From positions 1 through 64,000 of the forward strand of contig JADLDB010000042.1 of the NCBI GenBank assembly GCA_020846875.1: DNA of 64,000 nucleotides. The letters are read 5' to 3'. The position numbers were made by a program, and so were the translations under genes. The notes beneath the pieces are model-generated. The model saw only the letters and a list, made by a program, of their open reading frames with translations. It searched no databases and was not told where the DNA came from. The stretch comes from Myxococcales bacterium. GTDB taxonomy: Bacteria > Myxococcota > Myxococcia > Myxococcales > Myxococcaceae. This document shows, piece after piece, positions 35,090 through 44,179 of the stretch. The first letter of the stretch is position 1. Every line of letters begins with the position of its first letter.

Positions 35090-36043
35090 TTACTCCGCGG
35101 TGGCCTCGGCCTTGGGCTCGCCCTCGGCGGCGGCACCCTCGGCGCCCTCGATGGCGGCGGGCTCGACGGCGGAGCCGGCCTTGATCTCCACCACCGGACC
35201 GCGGCCCTCACGGCGCGGCGCGCGGCGGCGCTCGCCACCCTCGCCCCGGCCACCCTCGCGGCGGCTCTTCTCTTCCTGCGCGTCACGCTCGGCGGCGCCC
35301 GAGGCGCGGTACCGCGCGGCGCCCTCCACGGCGGCGTCGGCGATCTTCCCGGTGAAGAGCTTGATGGAGCGGATCGCGTCGTCGTTGCCGGGGATCACGT
35401 AGTCGATCCCTTCTGGATCGCAGTTGGTGTCCACCAGGCCCAGCACGGGAATGCCCAGGCGGTTGGCCTCGTGCACGCCGATCATCTCCTTGCGGGGATC
35501 GATCACGAAGATGGCGCCGGGCAGCCGGGTCATGTCCTTGATGCCGCCCAGGTTCTTCTCCAGCTTCTCCTGCTCGCGCTGCAGGCTGGCCACTTCCTTC
35601 TTGGGCAGCCGCTCGAAGGTGCCGTCCTTGGCCATGGTCTCGATCGTCTTGAGGCGATCGATGCCCTGCTTGATGGTCTTGAAGTTGGTCAGCGTGCCGC
35701 CCAGCCAGCGGTTGGTGACGAAGAACTGGCCCGAGCGGGTCGCCTCCTCGCGCACCACGTCCTGGGCCTGCTTCTTGGTGCCCACGAAGAGGATCGAGCC
35801 GCCGCGTCCCGTCACGTCGGCCACGAAGCGCAGGGCGGCGCGGGCCATCACCACCGTCTTCTGCAGGTCGATGATGTAGATGCCGTTGCGCGCGCCGAAG
35901 ATGAAGGGCTTCATCTTCGGGTTCCACCGCTTGGTCTGGTGGCCGAAGTGAACGCCGGCCTCCAGCATCTGGCGCATGGTGATGCCGGTGGGACTGCCCA
36001 TGGGGGCGTGCTGCGTGGCTTCCGTCGTCTGCGTCTCGCTCAT
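35090..36043 (-). CDS. rpsB: 30S ribosomal protein S2
   Basis: 317 aa. Core S2 motifs are present: [45 protein letters not shown], and [26 protein letters not shown] (the last read here as [11 protein letters not shown]). The first 20 residues ([13 protein letters not shown]) and about 70 C-terminal residues rich in Arg/Gly and then Glu/Ala extend beyond the E. coli protein (241 aa); extended, disordered S2 tails occur in this phylum. ATG 36043 has an AGGA site and begins a normal S2 N-terminus; the longer frame runs into the leader. First gene of the operon rpsB-tsf-pyrH-frr. Confidence 0.97.
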   Translation of the reverse strand: MSETQTTEATQHAPMGSPTGITMRQMLEAGVHFGHQTKRWNPKMKPFIFGARNGIYIIDLQKTVVMARAALRFVADVTGRGGSILFVGTKKQAQDVVREEATRSGQFFVTNRWLGGTLTNFKTIKQGIDRLKTIETMAKDGTFERLPKKEVASLQREQEKLEKNLGGIKDMTRLPGAIFVIDPRKEMIGVHEANRLGIPVLGLVDTNCDPEGIDYVIPGNDDAIRSIKLFTGKIADAAVEGAARYRASGAAERDAQEEKSRREGGRGEGGERRRAPRREGRGPVVEIKAGSAVEPAAIEGAEGAAAEGEPKAEATAE

Positions 36044-36103
36044 TGCTTCCTGTCCTTCGTTTCTGGTTGTTTCCTCCACGCGCGTTGAATTGGCCGTGCT
36101 CCC

Positions 36104-36124
36104 CTCCCGACACCTTGTCGGGAG
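36104..36124 (-). promoter_or_regulatory. Hairpin in the rpsB leader
   Basis: Perfect 9-bp inverted repeat CTCCCGACA/TGTCGGGAG with a 3-nt loop, about 60 nt upstream of the rpsB start. A leader hairpin is in keeping with the S2 autoregulation known in other bacteria, but no known S2-leader consensus was matched. Confidence 0.45.
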
Positions 36125-36217
36125 CACCGTGGGACGGCCCGCACGTGTGCGTAGTGGTTGCTGCCGCTCCTTCGGACTGCCTGGCCCCGGGAGAGCGGCC
36201 GTGAAGGAGTGGCAAGC

Positions 36218-36246
36218 CTCTAACAGAGCCCTTCGGGGCGGAGCAA
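36218..36246 (-). promoter_or_regulatory. Possible rpsB promoter
   Basis: On the minus strand TTGCTC and TTAGAG are 17 nt apart, the right spacing for a sigma70-type -35/-10 pair. They lie about 175 nt upstream of rpsB. The rest of the 246-nt gap between rpsB and the histidine kinase gene holds only the leader hairpin. Confidence 0.4.
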
Positions 36247-36289
36247 GTCTCGTGACGCGGCGATCGACCAGCCAGAAACCCGTGGCTTT

Positions 36290-37645
36290 TCAGCTGGTTG
36301 GATCTGGCAGCTCGAGCACGAGGTGAGCGCCGGCGCCGGCGTGCGGCTCGACCTTGGCGCTGCCGCCGTGGTGTCGGAGCACCTCGGCGACGATCGCCAG
36401 GCCCAGGCCCGAGCCCCCGCGGCGATCGAGGCGGTGGAAGGGCGAGAAGACGGCCTCGGCGTGATCCGCGGGAATGCCCGGCCCTGCGTCGACGACGTGG
36501 AGCTGCCAGGCCGAGCCGACGCGGCGCACCTCGAGGGTGACGGTGGAGCCTCGCGGGGCGAAGCGCAGCGCGTTGGAGACGAGGTTGTCGACGGCCTGCC
36601 GCAGCGCGACGGCGGAGAAGCGCGCAGCGGCGGGCCGCGGCCCCTTCACGTCGAGCAGCACGCCGTTCACCTCGGCCTGGGCGCGAGCCGCTTCGGCGGC
36701 CTCGTCGAGCAGTTGGTGCAGATCGCCCGGCGTGGCGTCCCACCCCCGCCCGGCGGCAGCGAAGTCCAGCAGGCGAGTGGACAGGGCGGCCAGGCGATCG
36801 ACCTCTTCGCGCGCGTCAGCCAGGGCGGCGCGCAGCTCCTCGGGCGTGCGCTGGCGGCGCAGCGCGAGATCGAGGCTGGTGCGCATGAGCGTCAGCGGCG
36901 TGCGCAACTCGTGGGCGGCGTCGGCCAGGAGGCGATCCTGCACCTCGCGGGCGCGCTGCAGCTGCAGCGTGGCGTCGGCCAGCACCCGGCGCAGGTCGGC
37001 CACCTCGTCGCGGCCCTCGTCAGGCTCGGGCGGCTCCTCGAGGCGCCCTCGCTTCACCCGCTCGAGGTGCCGCGAGAGGCGGTCGAGCCGGCGTGACAGG
37101 CGGCGCGCGAGAAAGAGCTGCAGGACCACCAGGATCGCCCCGGCACCCAGCGTGAAGGAGATGGCCACGACGTGGAAGGCGTGCACGCTGGCGTCCAACT
37201 GCGCGAGGGAGGCGCTCAGGCGCAGCGCCCAGCGGCGCCCGTCGGCCGACGTGAGGCGCACCACGAGGTGCCGCGTGCGCTCCAGCGGGCCCACCGCGGT
37301 GGACAGCTCCTGCTCGGGGCCGGCGAGGGAGGGCGCGACGCGGCTGGCGGGGGGCGGCTCGGGCGGAAAGTGGGCGACCAGCGCGCCGGTGTCGTCGAAG
37401 AGCTCGCCCGTGGGCGCGAAGGGGCGCACCGACTTGAGCAGCGGAGACTCGGCCAGGTGCAGGTGCGGGCCGCCGGGCCGATCGAAGAGACTGACCGACT
37501 CCGCCGCGGCCTGCGCGAGCAGCGCACGATCGAGCGAGGACTCCTGCGCCGCGCGGAAGACACGGCCGGCGAGCAAGAGCGCCGCCAGCATCACTGCCCC
37601 GGGGAGCAGCGCGCCCAACAGCCAGAGGCGGGTCGCCAGCTTCAT
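36290..37645 (-). CDS. Sensor histidine kinase of the metal-efflux locus
   Basis: 451 aa. Membrane helix 1 is at about residues 7-29 and helix 2 at about 155-179, framing a periplasmic sensor of about 125 residues that contains HLHL at 61-64. HAMP covers about 180-235. The phospho-acceptor is H245 in ADAAHELRTPL. ATP-binding motifs: DNLVSNALRFAP, DAGPGIPADH, GGSGLGLAIV. It is the likely partner of the OmpR-type regulator encoded 233 nt upstream. By position it should sense a metal ion in the periplasm, as CusS/CzcS do. ATG 37645 begins helix 1; GTG 37657 adds four residues. Confidence 0.92.
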   Translation of the reverse strand: MKLATRLWLLGALLPGAVMLAALLLAGRVFRAAQESSLDRALLAQAAAESVSLFDRPGGPHLHLAESPLLKSVRPFAPTGELFDDTGALVAHFPPEPPPASRVAPSLAGPEQELSTAVGPLERTRHLVVRLTSADGRRWALRLSASLAQLDASVHAFHVVAISFTLGAGAILVVLQLFLARRLSRRLDRLSRHLERVKRGRLEEPPEPDEGRDEVADLRRVLADATLQLQRAREVQDRLLADAAHELRTPLTLMRTSLDLALRRQRTPEELRAALADAREEVDRLAALSTRLLDFAAAGRGWDATPGDLHQLLDEAAEAARAQAEVNGVLLDVKGPRPAAARFSAVALRQAVDNLVSNALRFAPRGSTVTLEVRRVGSAWQLHVVDAGPGIPADHAEAVFSPFHRLDRRGGSGLGLAIVAEVLRHHGGSAKVEPHAGAGAHLVLELPDPTS

Positions 37646-37878
37646 CGCGCCGCCCACCCACCGCGGGGAGAGGACGAGCGCCGTGGAGCCTCACGCCTCT
37701 CCTGGCTCTGGCCTTCCCTCGGCAGCACGACCCGAAGTTACCCCAGGTCTCGTCCTTCTTCGCTTCGCCTTCCCTCGAGCACCGCCTCACCCACGGCGCC
37801 CCGCGCGCACGTCGTCACTTGCCGGCCGCGCCGACGGTGCCGCCGCCCGTACCGGCTCGGCTTCGACGCTGGGCACTT

Positions 37879-38559
37879 TCAGTCGCTCCGTGCGATCGCC
37901 AGCCGGTAGCCGACGCCGCGCACCGCCTCGACCGACACCCGCTTCGTCCCCAGCCGCTCCAGCTTGGTGCGCAGGTAGCCGACGTACACGTCCACCACGT
38001 TGCCGGTGCCGTCGAAGTCGTTGCCCCACACCTTGAGGAGGAGCCGCGTTCGCGACACCGCGTCGCCCGCCTGCCCCACCAACTCCGAGAAGAGCGCCCA
38101 CTCGCGCCCGGTGAGGCTCACCTCCACGTCGCCCCGCCGCAGCACGCGCCGCCGGACCTCCAGCGTCACGTCGCCCACGATGGACGAGGCCTTCTCGCCC
38201 GCCCCGCGCCGCGCCAGCGCCTCGAGGCGCGCCAGCAACTCCTCGAAGTGGAACGGCTTCACCAGGTAGTCGTCCGCGCCGGCGCGCAGGCCCGTCACCT
38301 TCTCGCCCGTGCTGCCGCGCGCCGTCAAGAGCAGCACCGGCGTCATCACCCCGCGGCTGCGCCACTCGCGCAGCACCGCCACGCCGTCCAGGTCCGGCAG
38401 GCCCCAGTCCAGCAACACGCAGTCGTACGGTACGTCGGCGCCCTGCTGCAGCGCCGCCTGCCCCGACGAACACACGTCGACCTCGTGGCCCTCTTCCTTG
38501 AGGCCCCGCTGCAGCATGAGCGCCATCTTCGGCTCGTCCTCGACGACGAGGAGTCGCAT
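37879..38559 (-). CDS. OmpR/PhoB-family response regulator
   Basis: 226 aa. Receiver domain with the acidic pair in VVEDE and phospho-acceptor D51 in VLLDWGLPDLDG; K in DYLVKPF completes the site. A winged-helix Trans_reg_C domain ends the protein (SLTGREWALFSELV, then RTKLERLGTKRVSVEAVRGVGYRL). It lies 47 nt after the pump gene, on the same strand, and before the kinase gene, so all five genes may form one unit. The natural target is the TGAGAG array upstream of the efflux operon. The 233-nt spacer to the kinase gene has no ORF or clear motif. Confidence 0.93.
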   Translation of the reverse strand: MRLLVVEDEPKMALMLQRGLKEEGHEVDVCSSGQAALQQGADVPYDCVLLDWGLPDLDGVAVLREWRSRGVMTPVLLLTARGSTGEKVTGLRAGADDYLVKPFHFEELLARLEALARRGAGEKASSIVGDVTLEVRRRVLRRGDVEVSLTGREWALFSELVGQAGDAVSRTRLLLKVWGNDFDGTGNVVDVYVGYLRTKLERLGTKRVSVEAVRGVGYRLAIARSD

Positions 38560-38606
38560 GGGGCCAACGTACTGCATCGGCTCGGCAGGCCAAGGATCCA
38601 CGGGCG

Positions 38607-41600
38607 TCATGCGCCGGCCGCCCCGCTGCGCCGGCGCGCGCGCGCGAAGAAAGGATACAGCGTGGGCAACACCAGCAGGGTGAGCAGCGTCGAGCTCACC
38701 AGCCCGCCCACCACCACCGTGGCCAGGGGCCGCTGCACCTCGGCGCCGGGTCCCTGCGCCAGCATCATCGGCACGAAGCCGAGCGCGGCCACCAACGCCG
38801 TCATCAGCACCGGCCGCACCCGGTTGTGGGCCGCCTGCGTCGCCGCTCCCCGCGCGCCCTCACCTTCGTCCTCCAGCTCGCGGATGCGCGACAGCATCAC
38901 CACGCCGTTGAGGACCGCCACGCCGGCCAGCGCGATGAAGCCGATCGCCGCGGACAACGACACGGGCATGCCTCGCGCGAAGAGCGCCACCATGCCGCCC
39001 ACCGCCGCGAAGGGCACGTGGCTGAAGATGATCAACACCGGCGTGGCGCGGCGGAAGGCCACCAGCAGCACGGCGATGATCAACACCAGCACCGCGGGGA
39101 TCACCACCGCCAGCCGCTTCCTCGCCTCCTGCAGCGACTCGTATTGCCCGCCCCACTCCAGGCGGTAGCCGGTGGGCAGCTTCACTTCCCGCTCCACCGC
39201 GGCCTCCGACAGCTTCACCACCGTGCCGAGATCGCCGCCGCGCACGTTGAAGCCGACCAAGAGCCGCCGCTCGCCGTTGCGACGGTTCACCTGGCCCGGG
39301 CCCTCGCGCGTCTCGACGTCGGCCACCCGCGACAGCGCCACCAGCCCGCCGCCCGGCACCGGCACCGGGAGATCCCCCAGCGTCCAGGCCGACACGCCCG
39401 CCTGCTGCCGCAACAGGATCGGCACCCGCACCACGCCGCGGTAGGTGAAGCCCACCTCGCGGCCCTGCCGCACCGACTGCACCGCCATCATCACCTCGGC
39501 GGCGTCGAGCCCCACCGCCGCGGCGTCCAGCGGGCGCGGCCGCACCGTCGTCAGGGGCACCGCCGGCGGCGCCAACACGCGCGCGTCTGCGGCGCCAGGC
39601 TGACGGGCCACCACGTCGCGCACCTGCTCCGCCAGCGCCCGCAGCTCGGTGAGCTCCTCCCCGTAGACGCTCACCACCACGTCCGCCACGCTGCCGCCGA
39701 GCAGCTCGTTGAAGCGCATCTGGATGGGCTGGGTGAAGGACGGCTCGCTGCCGGGCGCGTCGCGCTCCACCACGCGGGCCACGTCGGCGATGAGCGCGTC
39801 GAGCGTGAGGCCGGCTCGCCACTCGCCGCGGGGCTTGAGCGCCACGAAGACGTCCGCCTGCTCCAGGCCCATGATGTCCGTCGCCACCGCGGGGCTGCCG
39901 ATGCGCGACACCACCTGGCGGACCTCGGGCACGCCCCGCAGCACCGCCCGCTCCAGCTCGCCCGCGCGCACCACCGCCGCCTCGAGCGAGATGTCCGGCT
40001 GCCGCGTCGTCTGGATCACCAGGTCGCCTTCGTTCAGCTGAGGCGTGAACTCGGTGCCGGTGCGCACCAGCAGCACGCCCCCCACCACCGGGGCGATCAA
40101 CGCCAGCGCCGCCACCGCCAGCGGCCGCTTGACGAAGCCCGCCAGCACGCGCGGGTAGAAGCGCTCGAGCAGCCGCACCGGCAGCGTGGGGCGATCGGGC
40201 ACGTCCTTCCCGCGCAGCCAGAGCGCGGCCGCCGCGGGGATGAAGGTGAGCGACAGCACGAGTGAGACGCCCAGCGCGAACACCACCGTCAGCGCCATGG
40301 GCCGGAACAGCTTGCCGTCGGTGCCCGACAGCGACAGCACCGGCACGTAGACGAGCAGGATGATCAACACCGAGAAGAAGACCGGCTGGGCCAGCTTCGC
40401 GCCGACGTCGCGGACCACCGCCTGGAAGCGCTCCTGCCCCAGCGCGCGCCGCGCCTTGGGATCGGGCACGTCGTGGGACAGCGCGTGGAAGAGGCCTTCC
40501 ACCATCACCACCGCGCCGTCCACCAGGAGCCCGAAATCCACCGCGCCCAGAGACATCAGGTTACCGGGGACGCCCAGCGCGGACATGAGCGCGGTCGCGC
40601 CCAGCATGGACAGGGGAATGGCCGCCGCCACCAGCAGGCCCGCGCGGGCGCTGCCCAGCAGGAGGAAGAGGACGGCGATCACCAGCAGGCCGCCTTCCAG
40701 CAGGTTCTTCCCCACCGTCTTGAGCGTGCCCTTCACCAGCACGCTGCGGTCGTAGACGATGTCCACCTTCACGTCGTCCGGCAGCGCGGCGCGCACGTCG
40801 GGGAGCCGGGCGTGGATGTGGGACATCACCTCGAGCGCGTTGGCGCCCCGCAGCATCTGCACCATCACGTACACCGACTCGCCCCGGCCGTTGGTGGTGG
40901 CGGCGCCCAGGCGTACCCGCTCGCCCTCGCGGACCTCGGCGACGTCCATCACCCGGGTGATGTGCGGTGCGCCCGGCGCCGAGACGTCCCGCGCCACCAC
41001 CGCCGCGGCGAGGGCAAGGGTGTCCTCGGGCAGCGCCACCGCGCGCACCAGCACCTGCCCGTCCCCCGCCGGCAGCGACGCGCCCGCCGCGCTGCCCGTG
41101 GCCCGCTCGAGCGCGCCGGCGAGATCGCCCAGCGTCTGGTGCCGCTGGGAGAGCCGGAGCGGATCGGTCACCACGTCGAAGGTGCGCTCCGCCCCGCCCC
41201 AGGGGTTCACCTCCACCACGCCGGGCACGCTCTTCAGCGTCGGGGCGACCCGCTGCTGCACCAGCTCCAGCAGCTCGGCCAGCGAGCGCGCGTCGGACGA
41301 GAGGGTGAAGTGGAAGACCTCCCCCAGGCCGCCGGTGACAGGCCCCAGCTCCACCGCCTCCACCGAAGGCGGCAAGCTGACCGTGGACAGCCGCTCCTGC
41401 ACCAGTTGACGCGCGAGGTAGACGGGCACGTCGTCGTCGAAGACCAGGGTGATGGCCGCGATGCCGTAGCGGGCCAGGCTGCGCTGCTCGATGAGGCCCG
41501 GCGCGCCGCCCGAGGCGATCTCGATCGGCCGCGCTACCAGCCGCTCCATCTCTTCTGGGCTGAGGCCCGGCGCGCGCGCCAGCACCAGCACCTGGTTGTT

Positions 41601-41729
41601 GGTGAGGTCAGGCAGCGCGTCCAGCTCCAGCCGCACCGCGCCCACGCCCGCCACCAGGCCCAGGCCCAGCGTGATCGCCACCACCGCCTTCGCGTGATCG
41701 ACGGACCACTGGACCAGCGCGCGGATCAT
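38607..41729 (-). CDS. Heavy-metal RND efflux pump (CzcA/CusA family)
   Basis: 1040 aa, the usual length. Inner-membrane proton-driven pump that expels metal ions through a tripartite complex. The N-terminus (LVQWSVDHAKAVV, then LDALPDLTNNQV) and the proton-relay motif of membrane helix 4, GAVDFGLLVDGAVVMVEG, are diagnostic: D398, D404 and E411 stand four residues before the matching D402/D408/E415 of C. metallidurans CzcA. This acidic set marks the heavy-metal subfamily. Divalent zinc/cobalt/cadmium and monovalent copper/silver cannot be told apart safely from sequence. It is encoded with an ATGA overlap after the adaptor gene. Confidence 0.93.
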   Translation of the reverse strand: MIRALVQWSVDHAKAVVAITLGLGLVAGVGAVRLELDALPDLTNNQVLVLARAPGLSPEEMERLVARPIEIASGGAPGLIEQRSLARYGIAAITLVFDDDVPVYLARQLVQERLSTVSLPPSVEAVELGPVTGGLGEVFHFTLSSDARSLAELLELVQQRVAPTLKSVPGVVEVNPWGGAERTFDVVTDPLRLSQRHQTLGDLAGALERATGSAAGASLPAGDGQVLVRAVALPEDTLALAAAVVARDVSAPGAPHITRVMDVAEVREGERVRLGAATTNGRGESVYVMVQMLRGANALEVMSHIHARLPDVRAALPDDVKVDIVYDRSVLVKGTLKTVGKNLLEGGLLVIAVLFLLLGSARAGLLVAAAIPLSMLGATALMSALGVPGNLMSLGAVDFGLLVDGAVVMVEGLFHALSHDVPDPKARRALGQERFQAVVRDVGAKLAQPVFFSVLIILLVYVPVLSLSGTDGKLFRPMALTVVFALGVSLVLSLTFIPAAAALWLRGKDVPDRPTLPVRLLERFYPRVLAGFVKRPLAVAALALIAPVVGGVLLVRTGTEFTPQLNEGDLVIQTTRQPDISLEAAVVRAGELERAVLRGVPEVRQVVSRIGSPAVATDIMGLEQADVFVALKPRGEWRAGLTLDALIADVARVVERDAPGSEPSFTQPIQMRFNELLGGSVADVVVSVYGEELTELRALAEQVRDVVARQPGAADARVLAPPAVPLTTVRPRPLDAAAVGLDAAEVMMAVQSVRQGREVGFTYRGVVRVPILLRQQAGVSAWTLGDLPVPVPGGGLVALSRVADVETREGPGQVNRRNGERRLLVGFNVRGGDLGTVVKLSEAAVEREVKLPTGYRLEWGGQYESLQEARKRLAVVIPAVLVLIIAVLLVAFRRATPVLIIFSHVPFAAVGGMVALFARGMPVSLSAAIGFIALAGVAVLNGVVMLSRIRELEDEGEGARGAATQAAHNRVRPVLMTALVAALGFVPMMLAQGPGAEVQRPLATVVVGGLVSSTLLTLLVLPTLYPFFARARRRSGAAGA

Positions 41730-42784
41730 CGCGGGCCCTCGGCGGCGACCTCGTCGTCCAGCACGAGCGCCCCGCGCACCAGGCACTCCGCGCCCGGGCA
41801 CTGCAGCACCTGCACGGGCAGGGCCGTCGACTCGCCGCCGCGGCGCACCGTCACCGTGGGCACGCCGTCCACGCGGTGCACGGCCTTCGCGGGCACCCGC
41901 ACCACGCCCGCCTCGCGCTCGCCCGTGAGGGAGACGCGGCCCAGCGTGCCCGCGGCCACCACGCCCCCATCGTGCGGCTCGAACCAGGCCGCGAAGGTGC
42001 CGTCGCGCTCGTCGGCCGTCGGCGCGCGCGCCACCAGCGACAGCGGGAAGCGGCCCAGCGGCGTCACCAGGGACCAGTCGCCGTCGGGCGGCGCGCGGGG
42101 GAAGTGCGCTTCGACGCGGATCGCGCCCGTCGAGGCCAGGCGCACCAGCGGGTCCGCCGACGGATCGCGGGAAGCGCCCAGCGTGGCCAGCACCTCCACC
42201 ACCACGCCGGCGACGGGCGCCCGCAGCGGAACGGCGCCCGAGCCCGCCAGCAGCCCGGGCACGTCGCCTTCCTTGAGGCCCGCGGCGAGCAGCACCGCCC
42301 GCGCCGCCTGGAGATCGGCCTTCGCCTCGGCCACGCTGGCCCGGGCCTCGCTCACGTCCAGCGCCCGCGCCAGGCCCTCCGCGCGCAGCTTCTCCAGTTG
42401 CTCCGCGCGCGCGCTCCACGCCTCCAGCCGCGCCCGGGCGCCCTCGAAGCGGCCGGCGGCGTCCAGCACCTCGGGCATCACCACGTCCACCACCGGCGCG
42501 CCCGCAGCCACCACGTCGCCGGGGCGGACGCGCACCTTCACCACCGTCCCCCGCAGAGGAGGCGTCACCACCGCCGACGCGCCCGGCCCGGCCAGCACGC
42601 GCGCCGGGCCTTCCAGTACCGCCGCGGCGCCGGCGGGCTTCACGCGAACCCAGGGAGAAGCGGGCGGTGGAGGAGCCACCTCGGGGGTCTCGGCGTCGCG
42701 CGGGCACGCCCAGAGGAGGAGCGAGAGGAGGAGGACAGGCAGTCCCTCTCCCCCGAAGCCAGAGGGAGGACGTGGCGCGTTCAT
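41726..42784 (-). CDS. RND efflux periplasmic adaptor (membrane-fusion lipoprotein)
   Basis: 352 aa. The signal peptide ends LLLSLLLWAC, a lipobox, so the adaptor is anchored by lipid. A biotinyl-lipoyl-like domain (VVTPPLRGTVVKVRVRPGDVV), a helical hairpin (about 110-200, rich in Ala/Glu/Arg) and a beta-barrel/proximal domain (VRVPAKAVHRVDG) follow in order. The usual CusB/CzcB N-terminal metal-binding extension is missing, but CPGAECLV near the end holds two Cys that could bind a metal. It overlaps the outer-membrane gene by 4 nt (ATGA) and the pump by 4 nt. Links pump and outer-membrane channel. Confidence 0.9.
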   Translation of the reverse strand: MNAPRPPSGFGGEGLPVLLLSLLLWACPRDAETPEVAPPPPASPWVRVKPAGAAAVLEGPARVLAGPGASAVVTPPLRGTVVKVRVRPGDVVAAGAPVVDVVMPEVLDAAGRFEGARARLEAWSARAEQLEKLRAEGLARALDVSEARASVAEAKADLQAARAVLLAAGLKEGDVPGLLAGSGAVPLRAPVAGVVVEVLATLGASRDPSADPLVRLASTGAIRVEAHFPRAPPDGDWSLVTPLGRFPLSLVARAPTADERDGTFAAWFEPHDGGVVAAGTLGRVSLTGEREAGVVRVPAKAVHRVDGVPTVTVRRGGESTALPVQVLQCPGAECLVRGALVLDDEVAAEGPR

Positions 42785-43977
42785 GGCTGGTCTCCCTGGG
42801 AGAGTTCCGCGTTCAGCTCGCGGGCGTGCGCGCGCGCGGCGAGCAGCGCGGCCTGAGCCCGAATCGCCCCGACGCGGGCGGCCACCGCGAGGCGTCGCAC
42901 CAGCAGCAGCTCCTGCAGGGTGCACTCGCCGGACTGAAATCGCTTGAGCTGCAACCCGGCCGCCTCCACCGCCGCCGGCAGTTGCTGGCCGTGCACCGTC
43001 GCAAAGACATCCTCGGTGTGCTCGAGCTCGTGCCGCAACAGCGCCAGCGCCACTCGCGCGCCGGTGGCCGCCTTGTCCAGTTCGCCTTCCAGGAGTCGCG
43101 CCTGGGCCTCGTGTTCACCGGCCTCGCGACGCCCCACGTCGAAGAGCGGCAGCGTCACCCCGAGCGCCACGTTGGCGAACCACTGCGTCGGCGCCTCGTG
43201 CCCGCCCTGGGCCTGCACCTGCAGCCCGGTCCCGTACTGGGCGCTCGCCTCCACGCCGCGGGATCGTTCGCCCTGCACCTGCGCCTCGAGCCGCTTGAGC
43301 GCCGGCCACTGCGCTGCGGCGTCGACCACAGGCGCCGCCGCGCCGTCGAAGCCAGGGAGCGGCCCTTCCACCGTGGCGAGCTCCGCGAGCCCCAACAGCA
43401 TCGACAGGCGCCCTCCGGCTTCGATCGCCTGCCCTTCGAGGTCGAGGTGGAAGGCGCGCGCCTCGGCGGCGAAGGCCCTTGCGCTGGCGAGATCGACGCG
43501 CGTCAACCCGTCGGACGCCACCGCCTTCTGGATGCGCAGCACCAGCTCCTTCGCCATCGCCTCCTCCTCCAGCACCGCCCGCGAGGCTTCGGTGAGGGCC
43601 CAGGTCTCGAGCCAGGCGCGCGCCACGGCGACCCGCAGGTCCCTGCGCCGGCCGCGCGCCTCCCAGCGGGCCGCGTCCAGGTCCTTCTCGGCCGTGCCCC
43701 GCCGCGCGGAGGCGAGCCCCGCCACGTTGAAGGACTGCTGCAGCGTGAGCTGCCCTTCCGGCCGCGTCGCCCCGTTCTCCACGCGCAGGCCCGGCTGCGC
43801 CTGCAGCAGCGGGTTGGCGGTCATACTGCTCATGCGATCCAGCGCGTCTCGCCGGGCGGCGCTCGCCTGGACCGCGGCCACCACGTCAGGGGCGCTGTCC
43901 GCGCGCACCATCGCGGCGTCGAAGGTGAGGGGCGCGGTGGCCAGCAGCGCGGGGAGGAGCGTCCACACGGCGAGCAC
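42781..43977 (-). CDS. TolC/CzcC-family outer-membrane efflux protein
   Basis: 398 aa. A signal peptide is at the start (AVWTLLPALLATA). The mature part has the paired helical barrel and membrane strands of the outer-membrane efflux family: NPLLQAQPGLRVENG, GQLTLQQSFNVAGLASARR, then a second repeat ending ANVALGVTLPLFDVGRREAG. First gene of the tripartite operon, so its transcription sets all three. The start is read as GTG 43975-43977; no strong ribosome site was found. A cluster of TGAGAG half-sites lies 27-51 nt upstream. Confidence 0.88.
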   Translation of the reverse strand: MLAVWTLLPALLATAPLTFDAAMVRADSAPDVVAAVQASAARRDALDRMSSMTANPLLQAQPGLRVENGATRPEGQLTLQQSFNVAGLASARRGTAEKDLDAARWEARGRRRDLRVAVARAWLETWALTEASRAVLEEEAMAKELVLRIQKAVASDGLTRVDLASARAFAAEARAFHLDLEGQAIEAGGRLSMLLGLAELATVEGPLPGFDGAAAPVVDAAAQWPALKRLEAQVQGERSRGVEASAQYGTGLQVQAQGGHEAPTQWFANVALGVTLPLFDVGRREAGEHEAQARLLEGELDKAATGARVALALLRHELEHTEDVFATVHGQQLPAAVEAAGLQLKRFQSGECTLQELLLVRRLAVAARVGAIRAQAALLAARAHARELNAELSQGDQP

Positions 43978-44003
43978 CGTACGGACGCCGCCGGCCGGGC
44001 GCT

Positions 44004-44028
44004 TGAGAGCCGCATGAGAGATCTCTCA
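44004..44028 (-). promoter_or_regulatory. Probable regulator-binding array upstream of the metal-efflux operon
   Basis: TGAGAG occurs at 44004-44009 and again at 44015-44020, an 11-bp direct repeat as bound by OmpR/PhoB-type regulators. The second copy also begins a perfect 14-bp palindrome TGAGAGATCTCTCA (44015-44028). It lies 27-51 nt before the GTG start of the outer-membrane gene. The other bases of the 202-nt gap (43978-44179) show nothing. Confidence 0.6.
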
Positions 44029-44179
44029 GGGTCGCGTCTTCTCGTCGGCCCGCGGCGGCACCAGCACGCCACGCCCGCGACGAGGGCGGGCTGCCGCGGA
44101 CGCGGGAGGACACGGCGCCCGAGGCCCTCCGGGCCAGCGTGCAAGGCGCTCGACACCTGCCCGAACGGTGTGCCAACGC

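Noticed and set aside
40473-42947. 824-codon plus-strand ORF across the efflux genes
   Set aside because: Shadow of pump and adaptor genes; low complexity, no motif.
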